A DNA stretch of 52,813 bases, from assembly GCA_021774265.1 (NCBI GenBank), contig JAJFJG010000066.1, forward strand, positions 1 through 52,813, written 5' to 3'. The notes under the pieces are model-generated. The model was not told the DNA's origin. It did not search any database and saw nothing but the letters and a program-made list of their open reading frames with translations. The stretch comes from Nitrosomonas sp. GTDB lineage: Bacteria > Pseudomonadota > Gammaproteobacteria > Burkholderiales > Nitrosomonadaceae. Of this stretch, positions 9,894 to 19,422 are shown piece after piece. Made by a program: the position numbers and the translations under genes. Position 1 is the first letter of the stretch; the number at the start of each line of letters is the position of its first letter.

Positions 9894-10604
9894 CTAATTT
9901 TGAGTCGTTTTGTTTAGTCCAGGCAGTGCTCTTGCGATAACCCATCCGCTGACTCCTGTTGCGCCGCAGTTGCGTAAAACTCCTGCGATTTCATTCAGTG
10001 TTGCGCCAGTTGTCATGACATCATCAATCACTGCAACATGCTTTGATGAAAAATCCATTTTACAAGAGAAAGCATCACGTATATTCTTTTGACGGTCTTT
10101 CCAGGGTAATCCAGTTTGTGAAGGCGTGTTTCTGATGCGCGTGCAGGCATTCGATAATAATGTAATGTTGTTGTTTGGCAGTTGTCGTGCTATCTCTAAT
10201 GCTTGATTAAAACCTCTTTCTCTTAGTCTCGTAGGATGCAGCGGCATAGGAATAATAAAATCAGGCTTTCTTGCAATATTTGTTTTTTCTAATAAAAGAT
10301 TAGCCAGAACAGGTGCAATGGCGAGGTTTGATTGGTATTTTAAACTGTGTATGAGCGCATCAACAGGGAAAGTATAATGTAATGCAGCGACTATTCGCGT
10401 AAATGCGGGTGGTTTCTTTAGACAGGTGCCGCATGTCAGTGATGTGGCGACAGGTAATAGACAGACCGGGCAATGATCGGTTGGTATTTGAGGTAAATTG
10501 TCTCGACAAGAAATACACAGGTCTTGTTCGCTAGAAACACCGCATAACAAACAATTTTTTTGTGAGATCGCTTGCAAAATGATCGATTTATTTTGTAAGA
10601 GCAT
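9894..10604 (-). CDS. comF: ComF family phosphoribosyltransferase-like protein
   Basis: About 236 residues. The N-terminal zinc-ribbon cysteines (CLLC, CISC, CPVC, CGTC) are followed by a type I phosphoribosyltransferase fold with the PRPP loop VAVIDDVMTTGATLNE. ComF/GntX proteins contribute to DNA uptake in competent bacteria, and the type IV pilus genes nearby fit that role. The function here is inferred. The ATG at 10604 was chosen; a TTG at 10622 would add six residues, and neither has a clear Shine-Dalgarno. Divergent from bioB across a short gap. Confidence 0.88.
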   Translation of the reverse strand: MLLQNKSIILQAISQKNCLLCGVSSEQDLCISCRDNLPQIPTDHCPVCLLPVATSLTCGTCLKKPPAFTRIVAALHYTFPVDALIHSLKYQSNLAIAPVLANLLLEKTNIARKPDFIIPMPLHPTRLRERGFNQALEIARQLPNNNITLLSNACTRIRNTPSQTGLPWKDRQKNIRDAFSCKMDFSSKHVAVIDDVMTTGATLNEIAGVLRNCGATGVSGWVIARALPGLNKTTQN

Positions 10605-10683
10605 AAAGGTATCAATTGACAATAATGATTGAATCTTTGATTATCAGATCCATTGTCTGACTTCTATAGGAAACAGTAAGAGT

Positions 10684-11682
10684 ATGAATCAACTTAACAC
10701 TAACTTATCAGAGGAACAACCAAATAGTATGGTTGACAAAGCAGTTGGTTCGTTGCGTTGGGAAGTTTCCCAAATTCAATCGTTATTAGATTTGCCATTT
10801 AATGACCTGATCCATCGTGCCCAATTAACGCATCGAGAGCATCATGATGCCAATGCGGTTCAATTGTCTACACTCATCTCAGTTAAGACAGGTGGATGTC
10901 CAGAAGATTGTGGATACTGTCCACAAGCGGCACGTTATCATACTGAAGTTGAGAATCAAGAAATGTTGTCATTGGATGAAGTCGTAGAAACAGCGCAAGC
11001 GGCCAAGAATAAAGGAGCCTCACGGTTTTGTATGGGTGCTGCTTGGCGTGGCCCTAAGCAACGCGATATCGACAAAATGACGGAAATGATTAGCGCCGTC
11101 AAATCCCTGGGATTGGAGACTTGCGCCACATTGGGCATGTTAAAGCCTGGACAAGCTGAGCAATTGGGTAAGGCGGGACTGGATTATTACAATCATAACC
11201 TGGATACCGCACCTGAGTATTACGATGAAATCATCACAACGCGTAACTACCAAGACCGTTTGAATACATTACAAGAAGTGCGTAGTGCGGGTATCAATGT
11301 GTGTTGCGGTGGAATTGTCGGTATGGGTGAAACGCGTCATACCCGTGCTGGCTTAATTGCCCAATTGGCTAATTTAGAACCCTACCCAGAATCTGTGCCT
11401 ATTAATAATCTGGTACAAGTAGAAGGCACACCGTTGCATGGTACGGAATCGATTGATCCTTTCGAGTTTGTGCGCACCATTGCTGCTGCCCGCATCACCA
11501 TGCCAAAAGCCATGGTGAGGTTATCTGCTGGTCGGCAAGAAATGTCGGAAGCGGTGCAGGCATTGTGCTTCTTGGCAGGCGCTAACTCCATATTTTATGG
11601 TGATAAATTATTAACCACGGATAATCCAGAAACGACGCGTGATCGCGCATTACTTGAAAAGCTGGGATTACATGCGATGTAA
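10684..11682 (+). CDS. bioB: Biotin synthase BioB
   Basis: A 332-residue radical-SAM enzyme that inserts sulfur into dethiobiotin, the last step of biotin synthesis. The radical-SAM cysteines lie in CPEDCGYCP (Cys72, Cys76, Cys79). Conserved family segments such as [23 protein letters not shown] and RLSAGRQEM are present. First gene of a bioB-F-H-C-D operon with gaps or overlaps of only a few bases. The 79-bp divergent region shared with comF shows no clear BirA-type palindrome. Confidence 0.97.
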   Translation: MNQLNTNLSEEQPNSMVDKAVGSLRWEVSQIQSLLDLPFNDLIHRAQLTHREHHDANAVQLSTLISVKTGGCPEDCGYCPQAARYHTEVENQEMLSLDEVVETAQAAKNKGASRFCMGAAWRGPKQRDIDKMTEMISAVKSLGLETCATLGMLKPGQAEQLGKAGLDYYNHNLDTAPEYYDEIITTRNYQDRLNTLQEVRSAGINVCCGGIVGMGETRHTRAGLIAQLANLEPYPESVPINNLVQVEGTPLHGTESIDPFEFVRTIAAARITMPKAMVRLSAGRQEMSEAVQALCFLAGANSIFYGDKLLTTDNPETTRDRALLEKLGLHAM

Positions 11683-11686
11683 TTAA

Positions 11687-12871
11687 ATGTACGCTGATTT
11701 TATCGAACAACTACGTAAACAACAGCTTGTTCGCAAAAAAGCTGGACTTTTTCGCAGCCGCGTGATGTTGAATGGCCCACAAGAAACACATGTTTCCATT
11801 GATGGGCAGGATTTTCTGGCCTTTTGCAGTAACGATTATCTTGGTCTCGCTAATCACCCTGCATTAATAGAAGCTGCGGTAGATGGTGCCCAGCGCTATG
11901 GTGTTGGTGCCGGTGCTTCACATTTGATTAGCGGTCATGGTATAGCGCATCATAAGCTAGAAGAGGCCCTTGCACGTTTTGTTGGTTTTCCTCGTGCGCT
12001 ACTTTTCTCAACCGGCTATATGGCAAATATTGGTGTGGTTACTGCCTTGTTGGGTCGTGGTGATGCTATCTTTGCCGACAAGCTTAATCATGCCTCACTG
12101 AATGAGGCTGCATTACTTTCCCGCGCTAAACTCATACGCTACCCACACGCTGATTTGTCGGTGCTTGAAAAGCGGTTAGCCGCTTCCAAGGCTAAACTCA
12201 AATTAGTTATGACAGATGCGGTATTTAGTATGGATGGTGATGTTGCACCCGTTGATGAGTTATTAGCGTTATGCGAAGAGCACAATGCGTTGTTGCTGCT
12301 GGACGATGCACATGGTTTTGGCGTGCTGGGTAAGCAAGGTAGAGGGGTATTATCATCATTTGAACACTGCAACATGCAATCACCAAATATTATTTACATG
12401 GCAACGCTGGGTAAAGCGGCAGGTGTATTTGGTGCTTTTGTGGCGGCACAACCAGAAGTTATTGAAGCGTTTATTCAATATGCGCGAAGTTATATATATA
12501 CCACGGCCACGCCCGCGTTGCTGTCTCATACTTTATTAAAAAGTTTGGCGTTAATTGAGCAAGAAGAATGGCGGCGTGAGCAGCTGAGAAAATTGATCGC
12601 CCAATTGAAAAGTGAGTTGCAATCGTTGCGTTGGCAATTGTTGCCATCAAATACACCCATTCAGCCACTGATTGTCGGTGAAAGTGAGGCTGCTGTGCAA
12701 ATTAGCAAGGCATTACATGAGCAAGGGATACTTGTGCCGGCAATACGTCCACCGACGGTGCCAGAAGGTATGGCGCGAATGAGAATCTCTCTATCAGCAT
12801 TGCACAGTGAAGAAGATGTTAAACGTTTAACCACGATGCTGCGAGATTTGGCGATGAACTGGAATGCGTAG
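11687..12871 (+). CDS. bioF: 8-amino-7-oxononanoate synthase BioF
   Basis: A 394-residue PLP-dependent alpha-oxoamine synthase that condenses pimeloyl-ACP with alanine. Visible are FCSNDYLGLANHP near residues 46-58, the DDAHGFGVLG cofactor-binding aspartate region near 206, and the PLP lysine Lys243 in ATLGKAAGVFGA. The ATG lies four bases after the bioB stop. The 3' end overlaps bioH by 8 bp. Confidence 0.96.
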   Translation: MYADFIEQLRKQQLVRKKAGLFRSRVMLNGPQETHVSIDGQDFLAFCSNDYLGLANHPALIEAAVDGAQRYGVGAGASHLISGHGIAHHKLEEALARFVGFPRALLFSTGYMANIGVVTALLGRGDAIFADKLNHASLNEAALLSRAKLIRYPHADLSVLEKRLAASKAKLKLVMTDAVFSMDGDVAPVDELLALCEEHNALLLLDDAHGFGVLGKQGRGVLSSFEHCNMQSPNIIYMATLGKAAGVFGAFVAAQPEVIEAFIQYARSYIYTTATPALLSHTLLKSLALIEQEEWRREQLRKLIAQLKSELQSLRWQLLPSNTPIQPLIVGESEAAVQISKALHEQGILVPAIRPPTVPEGMARMRISLSALHSEEDVKRLTTMLRDLAMNWNA

Positions 12872-13622
12872 TGTACATGTCAAAACAATGGGTGCTGGCC
12901 CTGATTTGGTTTTATTACACGGCTGGGCAATGCACAGTGGTATTTGGGCGTATGTTTGTGATCAATTAGCACAAGGCTACCGCCTTCATTTAGTGGATCT
13001 TCCCGGACATGGCCTGAGTCCCTCTGGTGAGTCGGTATCATTGCAAAGTATGGTTGAAATGGTCGCTGAGATACTGCCAGATGATTGTATTGTTGGCGGT
13101 TGGTCATTGGGTGGTCAGGTGGCTATTGAACTTGCCTTGCAAAAACCAATGCAAATTGCAAAGCTTGTTTTAATTGCTACGACGCCCTGTTTTATAAAAC
13201 GTGAAAATTGGCAATGGGGAATGGATGCTACAATATTGCAGATGTTTACGCAAAATTTAGCGCAAAATTACACCAGTACCATAAATCGATTTTTAACTTT
13301 GCAATTAAATGGTGGTAATGATTCAAAAGCGGTTTTAGCCAGTTTAAGAAAAACGTTCTTTCAATATAGCGAACCTGATAAGGTAGCATTACAAGCAGGT
13401 TTAGATATTTTGCTGACCAGTGATTTACGGGAAAAATTCGGTGAAATTAAGCAGCCTGTTTTATTATTGCATGGTGAGAACGATGTTATTACCCATGCCG
13501 CAGCTGCGCGTTGGATGAATCAGCAATTACTTGATGCTAAGCTAGTCATGTTTCCAAATTGTGGCCATGCGCCATTTTTGTCTTTTTCCGACCAATTTAT
13601 AGCTCATTTACATGAATTCTGA
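12864..13622 (+). CDS. bioH: Pimeloyl-ACP methyl ester carboxylesterase BioH
   Basis: A 252-residue alpha/beta hydrolase. The nucleophile elbow GWSLGG places Ser81 as nucleophile. The oxyanion region is LLHGWAMHSGIW near 17-28, the aspartate lies in LLHGENDVIT and the histidine in NCGHAPF near the C-terminus. It removes the methyl group that BioC adds, ending pimelate chain building. The position between bioF and bioC makes this assignment firm. It overlaps both neighbours. Confidence 0.94.
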   Translation: MRSVHVKTMGAGPDLVLLHGWAMHSGIWAYVCDQLAQGYRLHLVDLPGHGLSPSGESVSLQSMVEMVAEILPDDCIVGGWSLGGQVAIELALQKPMQIAKLVLIATTPCFIKRENWQWGMDATILQMFTQNLAQNYTSTINRFLTLQLNGGNDSKAVLASLRKTFFQYSEPDKVALQAGLDILLTSDLREKFGEIKQPVLLLHGENDVITHAAAARWMNQQLLDAKLVMFPNCGHAPFLSFSDQFIAHLHEF

Positions 13623-14493
13623 TCACGCTTTAGATAAGCGCCAAGTGCGCCGCGCTTTTGACCGAGCTGCAACCAGCTATGATGAGGCGGCGGTGCTTCA
13701 ACGTGAAATTTGTGATCGCATGTTGTCACGTCTTGAGTATATTAAATTTAAACCTGAGTCAATTCTTGATGCGGGCAGTGGAACGGGGTATGGCCATCAT
13801 AAGTTAAAAAGCAGCTACCCATCTTCAAAGTTGGTTGCGATTGATATTGCTTTGGAAATGCATCTTCAGGCTAAACCTATTGTTGCAAAATGGAGAAAAT
13901 GGTTGCCAACGTCAGGTAAGCAAATCCAATACGTTTGTGGTGATATCGAGCAGTTGCCATTGGGTGAGAAATGTGTTGACTTGGTTTGGTCAAATTTGGC
14001 GTTGCAATGGTGCAATAATTTAGAACATACGTTTGCTGAAATTCATCGCGTATTGCGTGGCGATGGCTTGTTTATGTTCAGTACTTTCGGGCCGGATACT
14101 TTGAAAGAGTTGCGTCAAGCCTTTAGCAGGGCCGATGGCTATAGCCATGTTAATCATTTTATTGATATGCACGACGTGGGTGATTTGTTACTACATAATG
14201 GTTTTTCCACGCCTGTCATGGATATGGAATACCTGACATTGACCTATGATGAGGTGATAGACATTATGAGAGATCTTAAAGCCATCGGTGCGCGTAATGC
14301 CACTCAAGGTAGACGTTCAGGATTAATGGGGAAAAAGACCTGGCAGAACGTCATCAGTCAATATGACTTGCTAAGACAAAATGGCAAGTTGCCGGCAACC
14401 TATGAAGTGGTTTATGGTCATGCCTGGAAGCCAAAACGAAAGGAGTCTGTTTTGACGCCTGAAACCAGACGACAGATTGGCTTGGGGCTATAG
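13612..14493 (+). CDS. bioC: Malonyl-ACP O-methyltransferase BioC
   Basis: A 293-residue class I SAM-dependent methyltransferase. Motif I is ILDAGSGTGYG near residues 47-57, followed by AIDIALEM and the VWSNLALQWC post-motif. It methylates malonyl-ACP so the fatty-acid machinery can extend it to pimeloyl-ACP. The N-terminal DKRQVRRAFDRAATSYDEAA is typical of BioC. Its start overlaps bioH by 11 bp. Confidence 0.95.
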   Translation: MNSDHALDKRQVRRAFDRAATSYDEAAVLQREICDRMLSRLEYIKFKPESILDAGSGTGYGHHKLKSSYPSSKLVAIDIALEMHLQAKPIVAKWRKWLPTSGKQIQYVCGDIEQLPLGEKCVDLVWSNLALQWCNNLEHTFAEIHRVLRGDGLFMFSTFGPDTLKELRQAFSRADGYSHVNHFIDMHDVGDLLLHNGFSTPVMDMEYLTLTYDEVIDIMRDLKAIGARNATQGRRSGLMGKKTWQNVISQYDLLRQNGKLPATYEVVYGHAWKPKRKESVLTPETRRQIGLGL

Positions 14494-14504
14494 AGTCTTC
14501 TACG

Positions 14505-15182
14505 ATGTCAAAAGGATTCTTCATTGCTGGGACTGATACGGGTGTCGGTAAGACACTAGTTAGTTGCGGATTACTACAGTCGTTTGTAGCAAGTGGAAAG
14601 AAAGTTATTGGTATGAAGCCTGTGGCCGCAGGTTGTGAGAATGGTAAATGGGTGGATGTGGAATTATTAGTAGAATCCAGTAATGTTGTCGTTGCTCGTA
14701 AACAAATAAACCCATATGCATTGGTGCCGCCATTGGCTCCTCATATTGCCGCAGCGCAAGCAAATATTGAAATTGATTTAACGGTTATTCGTCAATCCTA
14801 TATCGAATTAAATGACCATGCTGAGGTAGTCATTGTTGAAGGTGTTGGTGGATTCCTTGTGCCACTTAATGATCGGCAAGATGGTGCCGATCTAGCAAAA
14901 GTACTGGGTCTGCCCGTCATACTAGTGGTAGGAATGCGTTTAGGTTGTTTGAATCATGCGTTACTGACGGAGAAAGCGATACAAGCTGCTGGTTTGTATC
15001 TTTCGGGTTGGGTAGCAAATTGCATCGATCCAAAGATGGCTGCGCTGGAAGAAAATATTCATGCTTTGCAGCAGCGGCTTAGTTGCCCGCTGCTTGGTGT
15101 GTTGCCATTTAATGAGCAAATGGATGTCAGAGCTAGTTCTGGATTTTTGAATATTTCAAAACTTGTGGTTGAGCACAAATAA
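14505..15182 (+). CDS. bioD: Dethiobiotin synthetase BioD
   Basis: A 225-residue ATP-dependent enzyme that closes the ureido ring of dethiobiotin. The P-loop GTDTGVGKT is at residues 9-17. KPVAAGCE and VEGVGGFLVPL are typical of the family. Last gene of the operon. bioA, which makes the DAPA substrate, is not in the window and must lie elsewhere. Confidence 0.95.
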   Translation: MSKGFFIAGTDTGVGKTLVSCGLLQSFVASGKKVIGMKPVAAGCENGKWVDVELLVESSNVVVARKQINPYALVPPLAPHIAAAQANIEIDLTVIRQSYIELNDHAEVVIVEGVGGFLVPLNDRQDGADLAKVLGLPVILVVGMRLGCLNHALLTEKAIQAAGLYLSGWVANCIDPKMAALEENIHALQQRLSCPLLGVLPFNEQMDVRASSGFLNISKLVVEHK

Positions 15183-15203
15183 ATGCGATGGTTGTTTTAA
15201 GTT

Positions 15204-15574
15204 TTAAAAAATTCTATTCATACTGAAGACAGTGCCACTTGGGAAGGTACAGTCGCCAATGCAGGAAGTAAGTGTAGCAACGGCGCTATTGCCTATCGTT
15301 AAAAACAACGCTGATATCTAGTGCGATAGTCCCTGCGATTGATGTAAAGTTGGCGTTGTTATTATTGCGTATGCCGCTGATTGCTTCCCAGGTTGAATCA
15401 AATGGATCAGTCTCTAACATAATGGCAATCATATTGCTGTCATTTTCGTGAACAGAAATATAACCTACTAAGTTATTATCTAAGTTGATTGAATAAATGC
15501 CATCAAATGGGCCTGCCGCAAAAGAGCTGATGGGTAAGAACAAAAAAAGCAAATACTAGTAATCCTTTTCTCAT
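15204..15574 (-). pseudogene. Small secreted protein of unknown function with two frame breaks
   Basis: The central frame (15286-15552) encodes a mature domain beginning AAGPFDGIYSINLDNN. Its own N-terminus lacks a proper start. An ATG at 15574 with MRKGLLV flows into the signal peptide (LLFLFLPISSFA) only after a one-base shift near 15553. At the other end the central frame stops after FNDRQ, but the next frame continues with NSAVATLTSC and IGDCTFPSGTVFSM, ending at 15204. Two single-base breaks explain the pattern: either a decayed gene or two sequencing errors. The family is not recognised; the final segment has two cysteines that could form a disulfide. Confidence 0.55.
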
Positions 15575-15633
15575 TGTGTTTTACCCTAAAGTTATTTTTA
15601 TTGTCTCGTAACTATTTTAAAATTACAAGGTTA

Positions 15634-16602
15634 TTAGTTTTGTGCAATCAAGTCTTTATATTTCTCTGTGGCTCTGATGATGGCGGTTTGAATGCCTGGC
15701 TCCCAGACAGAATGTCCCGCATCATTAATAATAATATACTCAGCCTGAGGCCATGCATGATGCAAATCATCTGCACTAACAATCGGGCAGACGGCATCAT
15801 ATCGACCTTGTACGATGGTTGCAGGGATGTCATGAAGTTTGTGGACATTCTCTAGTAACGAGTTTTCTGGTAAAAAAATGTTGTGGCTAAAGTAATGTGC
15901 CTCCATACGTGCGAGTCCCAGTGCGACGACATCGCCAGAAAAATAATTAACAGTCTTTGGACTGGGTAATAAAGTAGAGCATGAGCCTTCATAAGTACTC
16001 CAGGTACGTGCGGCAAGCATATGTATTTCTGGATCAGGATTTAATAAGCGTTGATAATAGTTGGTAAGAATGTCACTGCGTTCTGGTGTTGAAAGTGGTG
16101 CAACGAAATCTGCCCAAGCCTCAGGAAATAAGTTTCTTAATCCATAAAGAAACCAATCAATTTCCTTTTTTCGGCAGAGAAAAATGCCGCGTAGGATAAA
16201 GCTTAGGCAGCTTTCAGGATGAGCTTCACCGTAGGCTAACGCGAGCGTGCTTCCCCACGACCCACCAAAAATGACCCACTTCTTAATTTTAAGATGCTGT
16301 CGTAAGGTTTCAATATCATTAATGAGATGGGGTGTTGTGTTGTTACGTATTTCTCCTAATGGAGTAGATTTTCCTGCGCCACGTTGGTCAAAAATAATAA
16401 TGCGGTAGCGTTTGGGATCAAATAATCGGCGATGAGTGGGTGATGACCCCGCGCCGGGGCCGCCATGAAGAAATAACACTGGTAGGCCGTTTGGGTTGCC
16501 TGATTGTTCCCAGTACATGGTGTGTATGTCGTCAAGCGGTAATAAACCATTGTTATAAGGTTTTATTTCAGGAAATAATGGCGTGTGGAGATTATTGTTC
16601 AT
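15634..16602 (-). CDS. pip: Proline iminopeptidase
   Basis: A 322-residue alpha/beta hydrolase of peptidase family S33 that removes N-terminal proline. Visible are the oxyanion motif LHGGPGAGSSPTHRRLFDP, the family signature DQRGAGKSTP, the nucleophile elbow GGSWGSTLALAYGE, an acidic residue in GRYDAVCP and the histidine in NDAGHSVWEPG. The length fits bacterial Pip. No obvious functional link to its neighbours. Confidence 0.93.
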   Translation of the reverse strand: MNNNLHTPLFPEIKPYNNGLLPLDDIHTMYWEQSGNPNGLPVLFLHGGPGAGSSPTHRRLFDPKRYRIIIFDQRGAGKSTPLGEIRNNTTPHLINDIETLRQHLKIKKWVIFGGSWGSTLALAYGEAHPESCLSFILRGIFLCRKKEIDWFLYGLRNLFPEAWADFVAPLSTPERSDILTNYYQRLLNPDPEIHMLAARTWSTYEGSCSTLLPSPKTVNYFSGDVVALGLARMEAHYFSHNIFLPENSLLENVHKLHDIPATIVQGRYDAVCPIVSADDLHHAWPQAEYIIINDAGHSVWEPGIQTAIIRATEKYKDLIAQN

Positions 16603-16759
16603 GCTGATGATCTAGTGGTTAATTCTATAGTTTACCTGTTTGTTAGAAAATTTTGAAAAAGGGTAGTAAACAGCAATGAATTTAGAATATACATAAGTTA
16701 TAGTTTTGGTATATTGCTTAGAATGGTGTAGAAGTATACTTACATGATAAGGTTTAAAA
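16603..16759. promoter_or_regulatory. Divergent promoter region for pip and the 16760 group
   Basis: 157 bp of AT-rich sequence between divergent genes. Several TATA-like hexamers (around 16685-16720) could be -10 boxes, but no confident -35/-10 pair can be fixed by eye. Confidence 0.35.
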
Positions 16760-17017
16760 ATGTCACATACTAAATTAAAAGCGCAAGAAATTGCTATGTT
16801 GCGCGCAGAAATAGAAATGTTGATGAATGAACGCCAGAATTTGCTAAAAACAACGGGTGCGGCGGCATTTTTTGTGGCTAATCTGGATTATAGTGTTTTG
16901 CCAGATGAGGCGTGCGAAGCTGCTAGAATGTTATCAAATACATTAAATAGCATGCCAGAAGAAACTTTGCGTGAAGCGTTAGAAAAGGTTGAAAATGAGT
17001 TAACAATAGGTGAGTAA
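16760..17017 (+). CDS. Small conserved-looking protein of unknown function
   Basis: 85 residues with no recognised family. The first half is predicted coiled coil (AQEIAMLRAEIEMLMNERQN), then a small hydrophobic patch (GAAAFFVANL), then an acidic helical C-terminus. No signal peptide, so cytoplasmic. AAGG lies 8 bases before the ATG. It overlaps the patatin gene by 8 bp, which suggests translational coupling and perhaps a partner role for the phospholipase; this is inference from position only. Confidence 0.7.
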   Translation: MSHTKLKAQEIAMLRAEIEMLMNERQNLLKTTGAAAFFVANLDYSVLPDEACEAARMLSNTLNSMPEETLREALEKVENELTIGE

Positions 17018-18176
17018 AGCCAATAACATGGGCTCATCTCGACCCAAGGTTGGTTTGGTGCTAACCGGCGGAGGCGCGCGTGCGGCTTATCAAGTGGGTG
17101 TATTACGAGCCATTGCTGAGATGTTGCCTGACCCTGGACATAATCCATTTCCTGTAATTTGCGGTACATCAGCAGGTGCAATTAATGCAGCTAGTTTGGC
17201 GGTATCTGCTGCTCATTATAGCGAGGGTGTGCGAGAGTTGGAGAGGGTGTGGTCAAATTTCCACGTCAATCAAGTTTATCGTTCTGATATTTTGGGTGTG
17301 CTGGGCAATAGTGCACATTGTCTATTTTCATTGTGGTCTAGTAATTCAGAAAGAAAACAAGCTGTTTCCTTGTTAGATAATTCGCCTCTAGAGGTTTTGC
17401 TAAAACATCGTTTACCCTTCCGAGGTATTCAACGCAGCATTAAATCTGGTGCATTACATGCCCTGGGTATTACCGCCTGGGGTTATACATCAGGGCAATC
17501 TGTTACTTTTTATCAAGGCGCGAAAGATATTTCGCCATGGAAGCGAGCGCAAAGAGTGGGTGTCCCCGCACGTATAGAGGTTAAGCATTTAGTAGCGTCA
17601 GCATCGATTCCATTTATATTTCCGGCTACAAAGCTTAATCGTGAATATTTTGGTGATGGCTCTATGCGGCAGATGGCTCCGATAAGTCCGGCACTTCACC
17701 TGGGTGCGGAACGGGTTTTAATTATTGGCGTGCACAAAACATTAGATGATTTGCCTAAGCGTGTGCAGGTGACCGGTTACCCGCCATTGGCGCAAATTGC
17801 TGGTCATGTGATGAATAGTATTTTTGTTGATAGTCTAGATGTTGATCTAGAGCGTTTGCATCGTATTAATAAAACACTCGGCTTGGTTCCGCCGGAAAAA
17901 CTGAAAGAAAATACTTCATCATTGAAACATGTTGTATCAATGATGATTTCTCCTAGCGAAGAGATTAATGACATTGCGCAACAGCATGCCATGGCGTTGC
18001 CACGAGTAATGCGTTTTTTATATCGTGCAGTTGGTGCGATGGGGCCAAATGGATCTACCTTGCTGAGCTATGTATTGTTTGAAGCGTCCTTTTGTCAGGC
18101 TTTAGTTGACTTGGGTTATGCTGATGCAATGCGTCAGAAGGATGAAGTTTTAGAGTTTATAGGCATTCATCATTAG
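17010..18176 (+). CDS. Patatin-like phospholipase
   Basis: A 388-residue patatin-domain lipid acyl hydrolase (RssA-like group). The oxyanion-hole motif is LTGGGARAAYQVGVLRA, the nucleophile elbow CGTSAGA (GTSAG at 52-56, Ser54) and the dyad Asp216 lies in DGSMRQMAPISPA. No signal peptide, so probably cytoplasmic and acting on membrane lipids; the substrate is unknown. It follows and overlaps the small 85-residue gene; terC follows after 29 bp. Confidence 0.9.
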   Translation: MSKANNMGSSRPKVGLVLTGGGARAAYQVGVLRAIAEMLPDPGHNPFPVICGTSAGAINAASLAVSAAHYSEGVRELERVWSNFHVNQVYRSDILGVLGNSAHCLFSLWSSNSERKQAVSLLDNSPLEVLLKHRLPFRGIQRSIKSGALHALGITAWGYTSGQSVTFYQGAKDISPWKRAQRVGVPARIEVKHLVASASIPFIFPATKLNREYFGDGSMRQMAPISPALHLGAERVLIIGVHKTLDDLPKRVQVTGYPPLAQIAGHVMNSIFVDSLDVDLERLHRINKTLGLVPPEKLKENTSSLKHVVSMMISPSEEINDIAQQHAMALPRVMRFLYRAVGAMGPNGSTLLSYVLFEASFCQALVDLGYADAMRQKDEVLEFIGIHH

Positions 18177-18205
18177 AAGACAAAATATAAGTTTGGGAAG
18201 CATTT

Positions 18206-18925
18206 ATGGGCATTGATAGTACCGAGTTTTGGATCGCAGTTTTGCAAATTATAGCGATTGATATTGTATTAGGTGGTGATAATGCCGTAGTGATTGCGTT
18301 GGCTTGTCGAAGATTGCCGAAGGAGCAGCGTAATCGAGTTATATTTTGGGGTGTTTTTGGCGCAATTGCGATACGCATAACACTGATTTTCTTCGCGCTG
18401 AGCTTGTTGGCTATGCCATACCTGAAGATTGTAGGTGCCGTGTTGTTACTGTGGATAGGCGTCAAGCTATTGCAACCTGAGCCAGAAGGTCAAGGACATG
18501 AGATAGCTGCCAGTACCTCCTTAATCGCTGCGATTAAAACAATTATTATCGCTGATGCAGTGATGAGTCTGGATAACGTGATTGCAATTGCTGGTGCGGC
18601 AAAAGACAGTATGGGATTGGTTGTTTTTGGTTTGGTTGTAAGTGTGCCTATTATTGTCTGGGGTAGTAAATTGGTGTTGAGATTGATGGAACGTTTTCCT
18701 CTGGTGATTATTGTTGGTGCGGGATTACTAGGCTGGATAGCGGGTGGTATGACTGTAACCGATGTTATTACTCGGGAATGGGTCAATGATAATGCCAGCT
18801 ATTTACGTTGGGTTATGCCCGTTTGCATGGCAGTTACTGTGGTGTCGATAGGAAAATGGATGGCAGCGAGAGCAAGAATAAAACCGGCGGCAATGATAGA
18901 TTTGGCTGATAACGCTAATAAATGA
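18206..18925 (+). CDS. TerC family integral membrane protein
   Basis: 239 residues with about seven transmembrane helices. The conserved acidic motifs LGGDNAVVIALACRRLP near residues 23-39 and ADAVMSLDNVIAIAG near 115-129 are the signature of TerC/YjbE-type proteins. Family members are linked to manganese export or metallation of exported enzymes. No metal riboswitch (yybP-ykoY type) can be placed in the short upstream gap. Confidence 0.88.
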   Translation: MGIDSTEFWIAVLQIIAIDIVLGGDNAVVIALACRRLPKEQRNRVIFWGVFGAIAIRITLIFFALSLLAMPYLKIVGAVLLLWIGVKLLQPEPEGQGHEIAASTSLIAAIKTIIIADAVMSLDNVIAIAGAAKDSMGLVVFGLVVSVPIIVWGSKLVLRLMERFPLVIIVGAGLLGWIAGGMTVTDVITREWVNDNASYLRWVMPVCMAVTVVSIGKWMAARARIKPAAMIDLADNANK

Positions 18926-18979
18926 TTTGCATTGAATCAAGCTTAAAAAATTAATTTTAAGTAAAAGAGTGAGTATCCT

Positions 18980-19405
18980 ATGTTAAAGATTTTGTTACCA
19001 GTAGATGGTTCTGATGCGTCAAATCAGGCGATTAAAGATTTTATTCAATTGCTGAGTTGTTATAAAGAAATGCCGGAGATTCATTTGTTGAATGTTCAAT
19101 TACCTTTGCATGGTAACGTTTCCTCATTTATTGATAGCGAGAGTATTGCGCAATATCATCAAGATGAAGGAATGGAAAGGCTGACAGCGGCGCGGCAGTT
19201 TATGGACCAAGCAGGAATTTCTCATCAGTTTCATATTATTGTAGGCGAACCAGCAGACGTGATTGTTGCGTTTGCAAAAGAAAAATTATTCGATCGCATT
19301 GTTATTGGTCCGCGTGGGGTGAGCGCCATTAAAGGCTTATTGCTGGGTTCTGTTACCAATAAGGTTGTGCAGTTTTCAACAATACCTGTTTTGTTAGTTA
19401 AATAA
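18980..19405 (+). CDS. Universal stress protein (UspA family)
   Basis: 141 residues, single Usp domain. The N-terminus KILLPVDGSDASNQAI is typical, and the C-terminal ATP-binding pattern G-x2-G-x9-G-S is present in GPRGVSAIKGLLLGSV, so an ATP-binding type is likely. Located 54 bp after terC and 17 bp before the phosphodiesterase, same strand. Its role in the group is unknown. Confidence 0.9.
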   Translation: MLKILLPVDGSDASNQAIKDFIQLLSCYKEMPEIHLLNVQLPLHGNVSSFIDSESIAQYHQDEGMERLTAARQFMDQAGISHQFHIIVGEPADVIVAFAKEKLFDRIVIGPRGVSAIKGLLLGSVTNKVVQFSTIPVLLVK

Positions 19406-19422
19406 ACGTCACCGAGGCCAAC

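Noticed and set aside
10605..10683. BirA operator in the comF/bioB gap
   Set aside because: No TTGTAAAC-type inverted repeat with the expected spacing was found.
18177..18205. Manganese riboswitch before terC
   Set aside because: The 29-bp gap is too short and shows no such fold.
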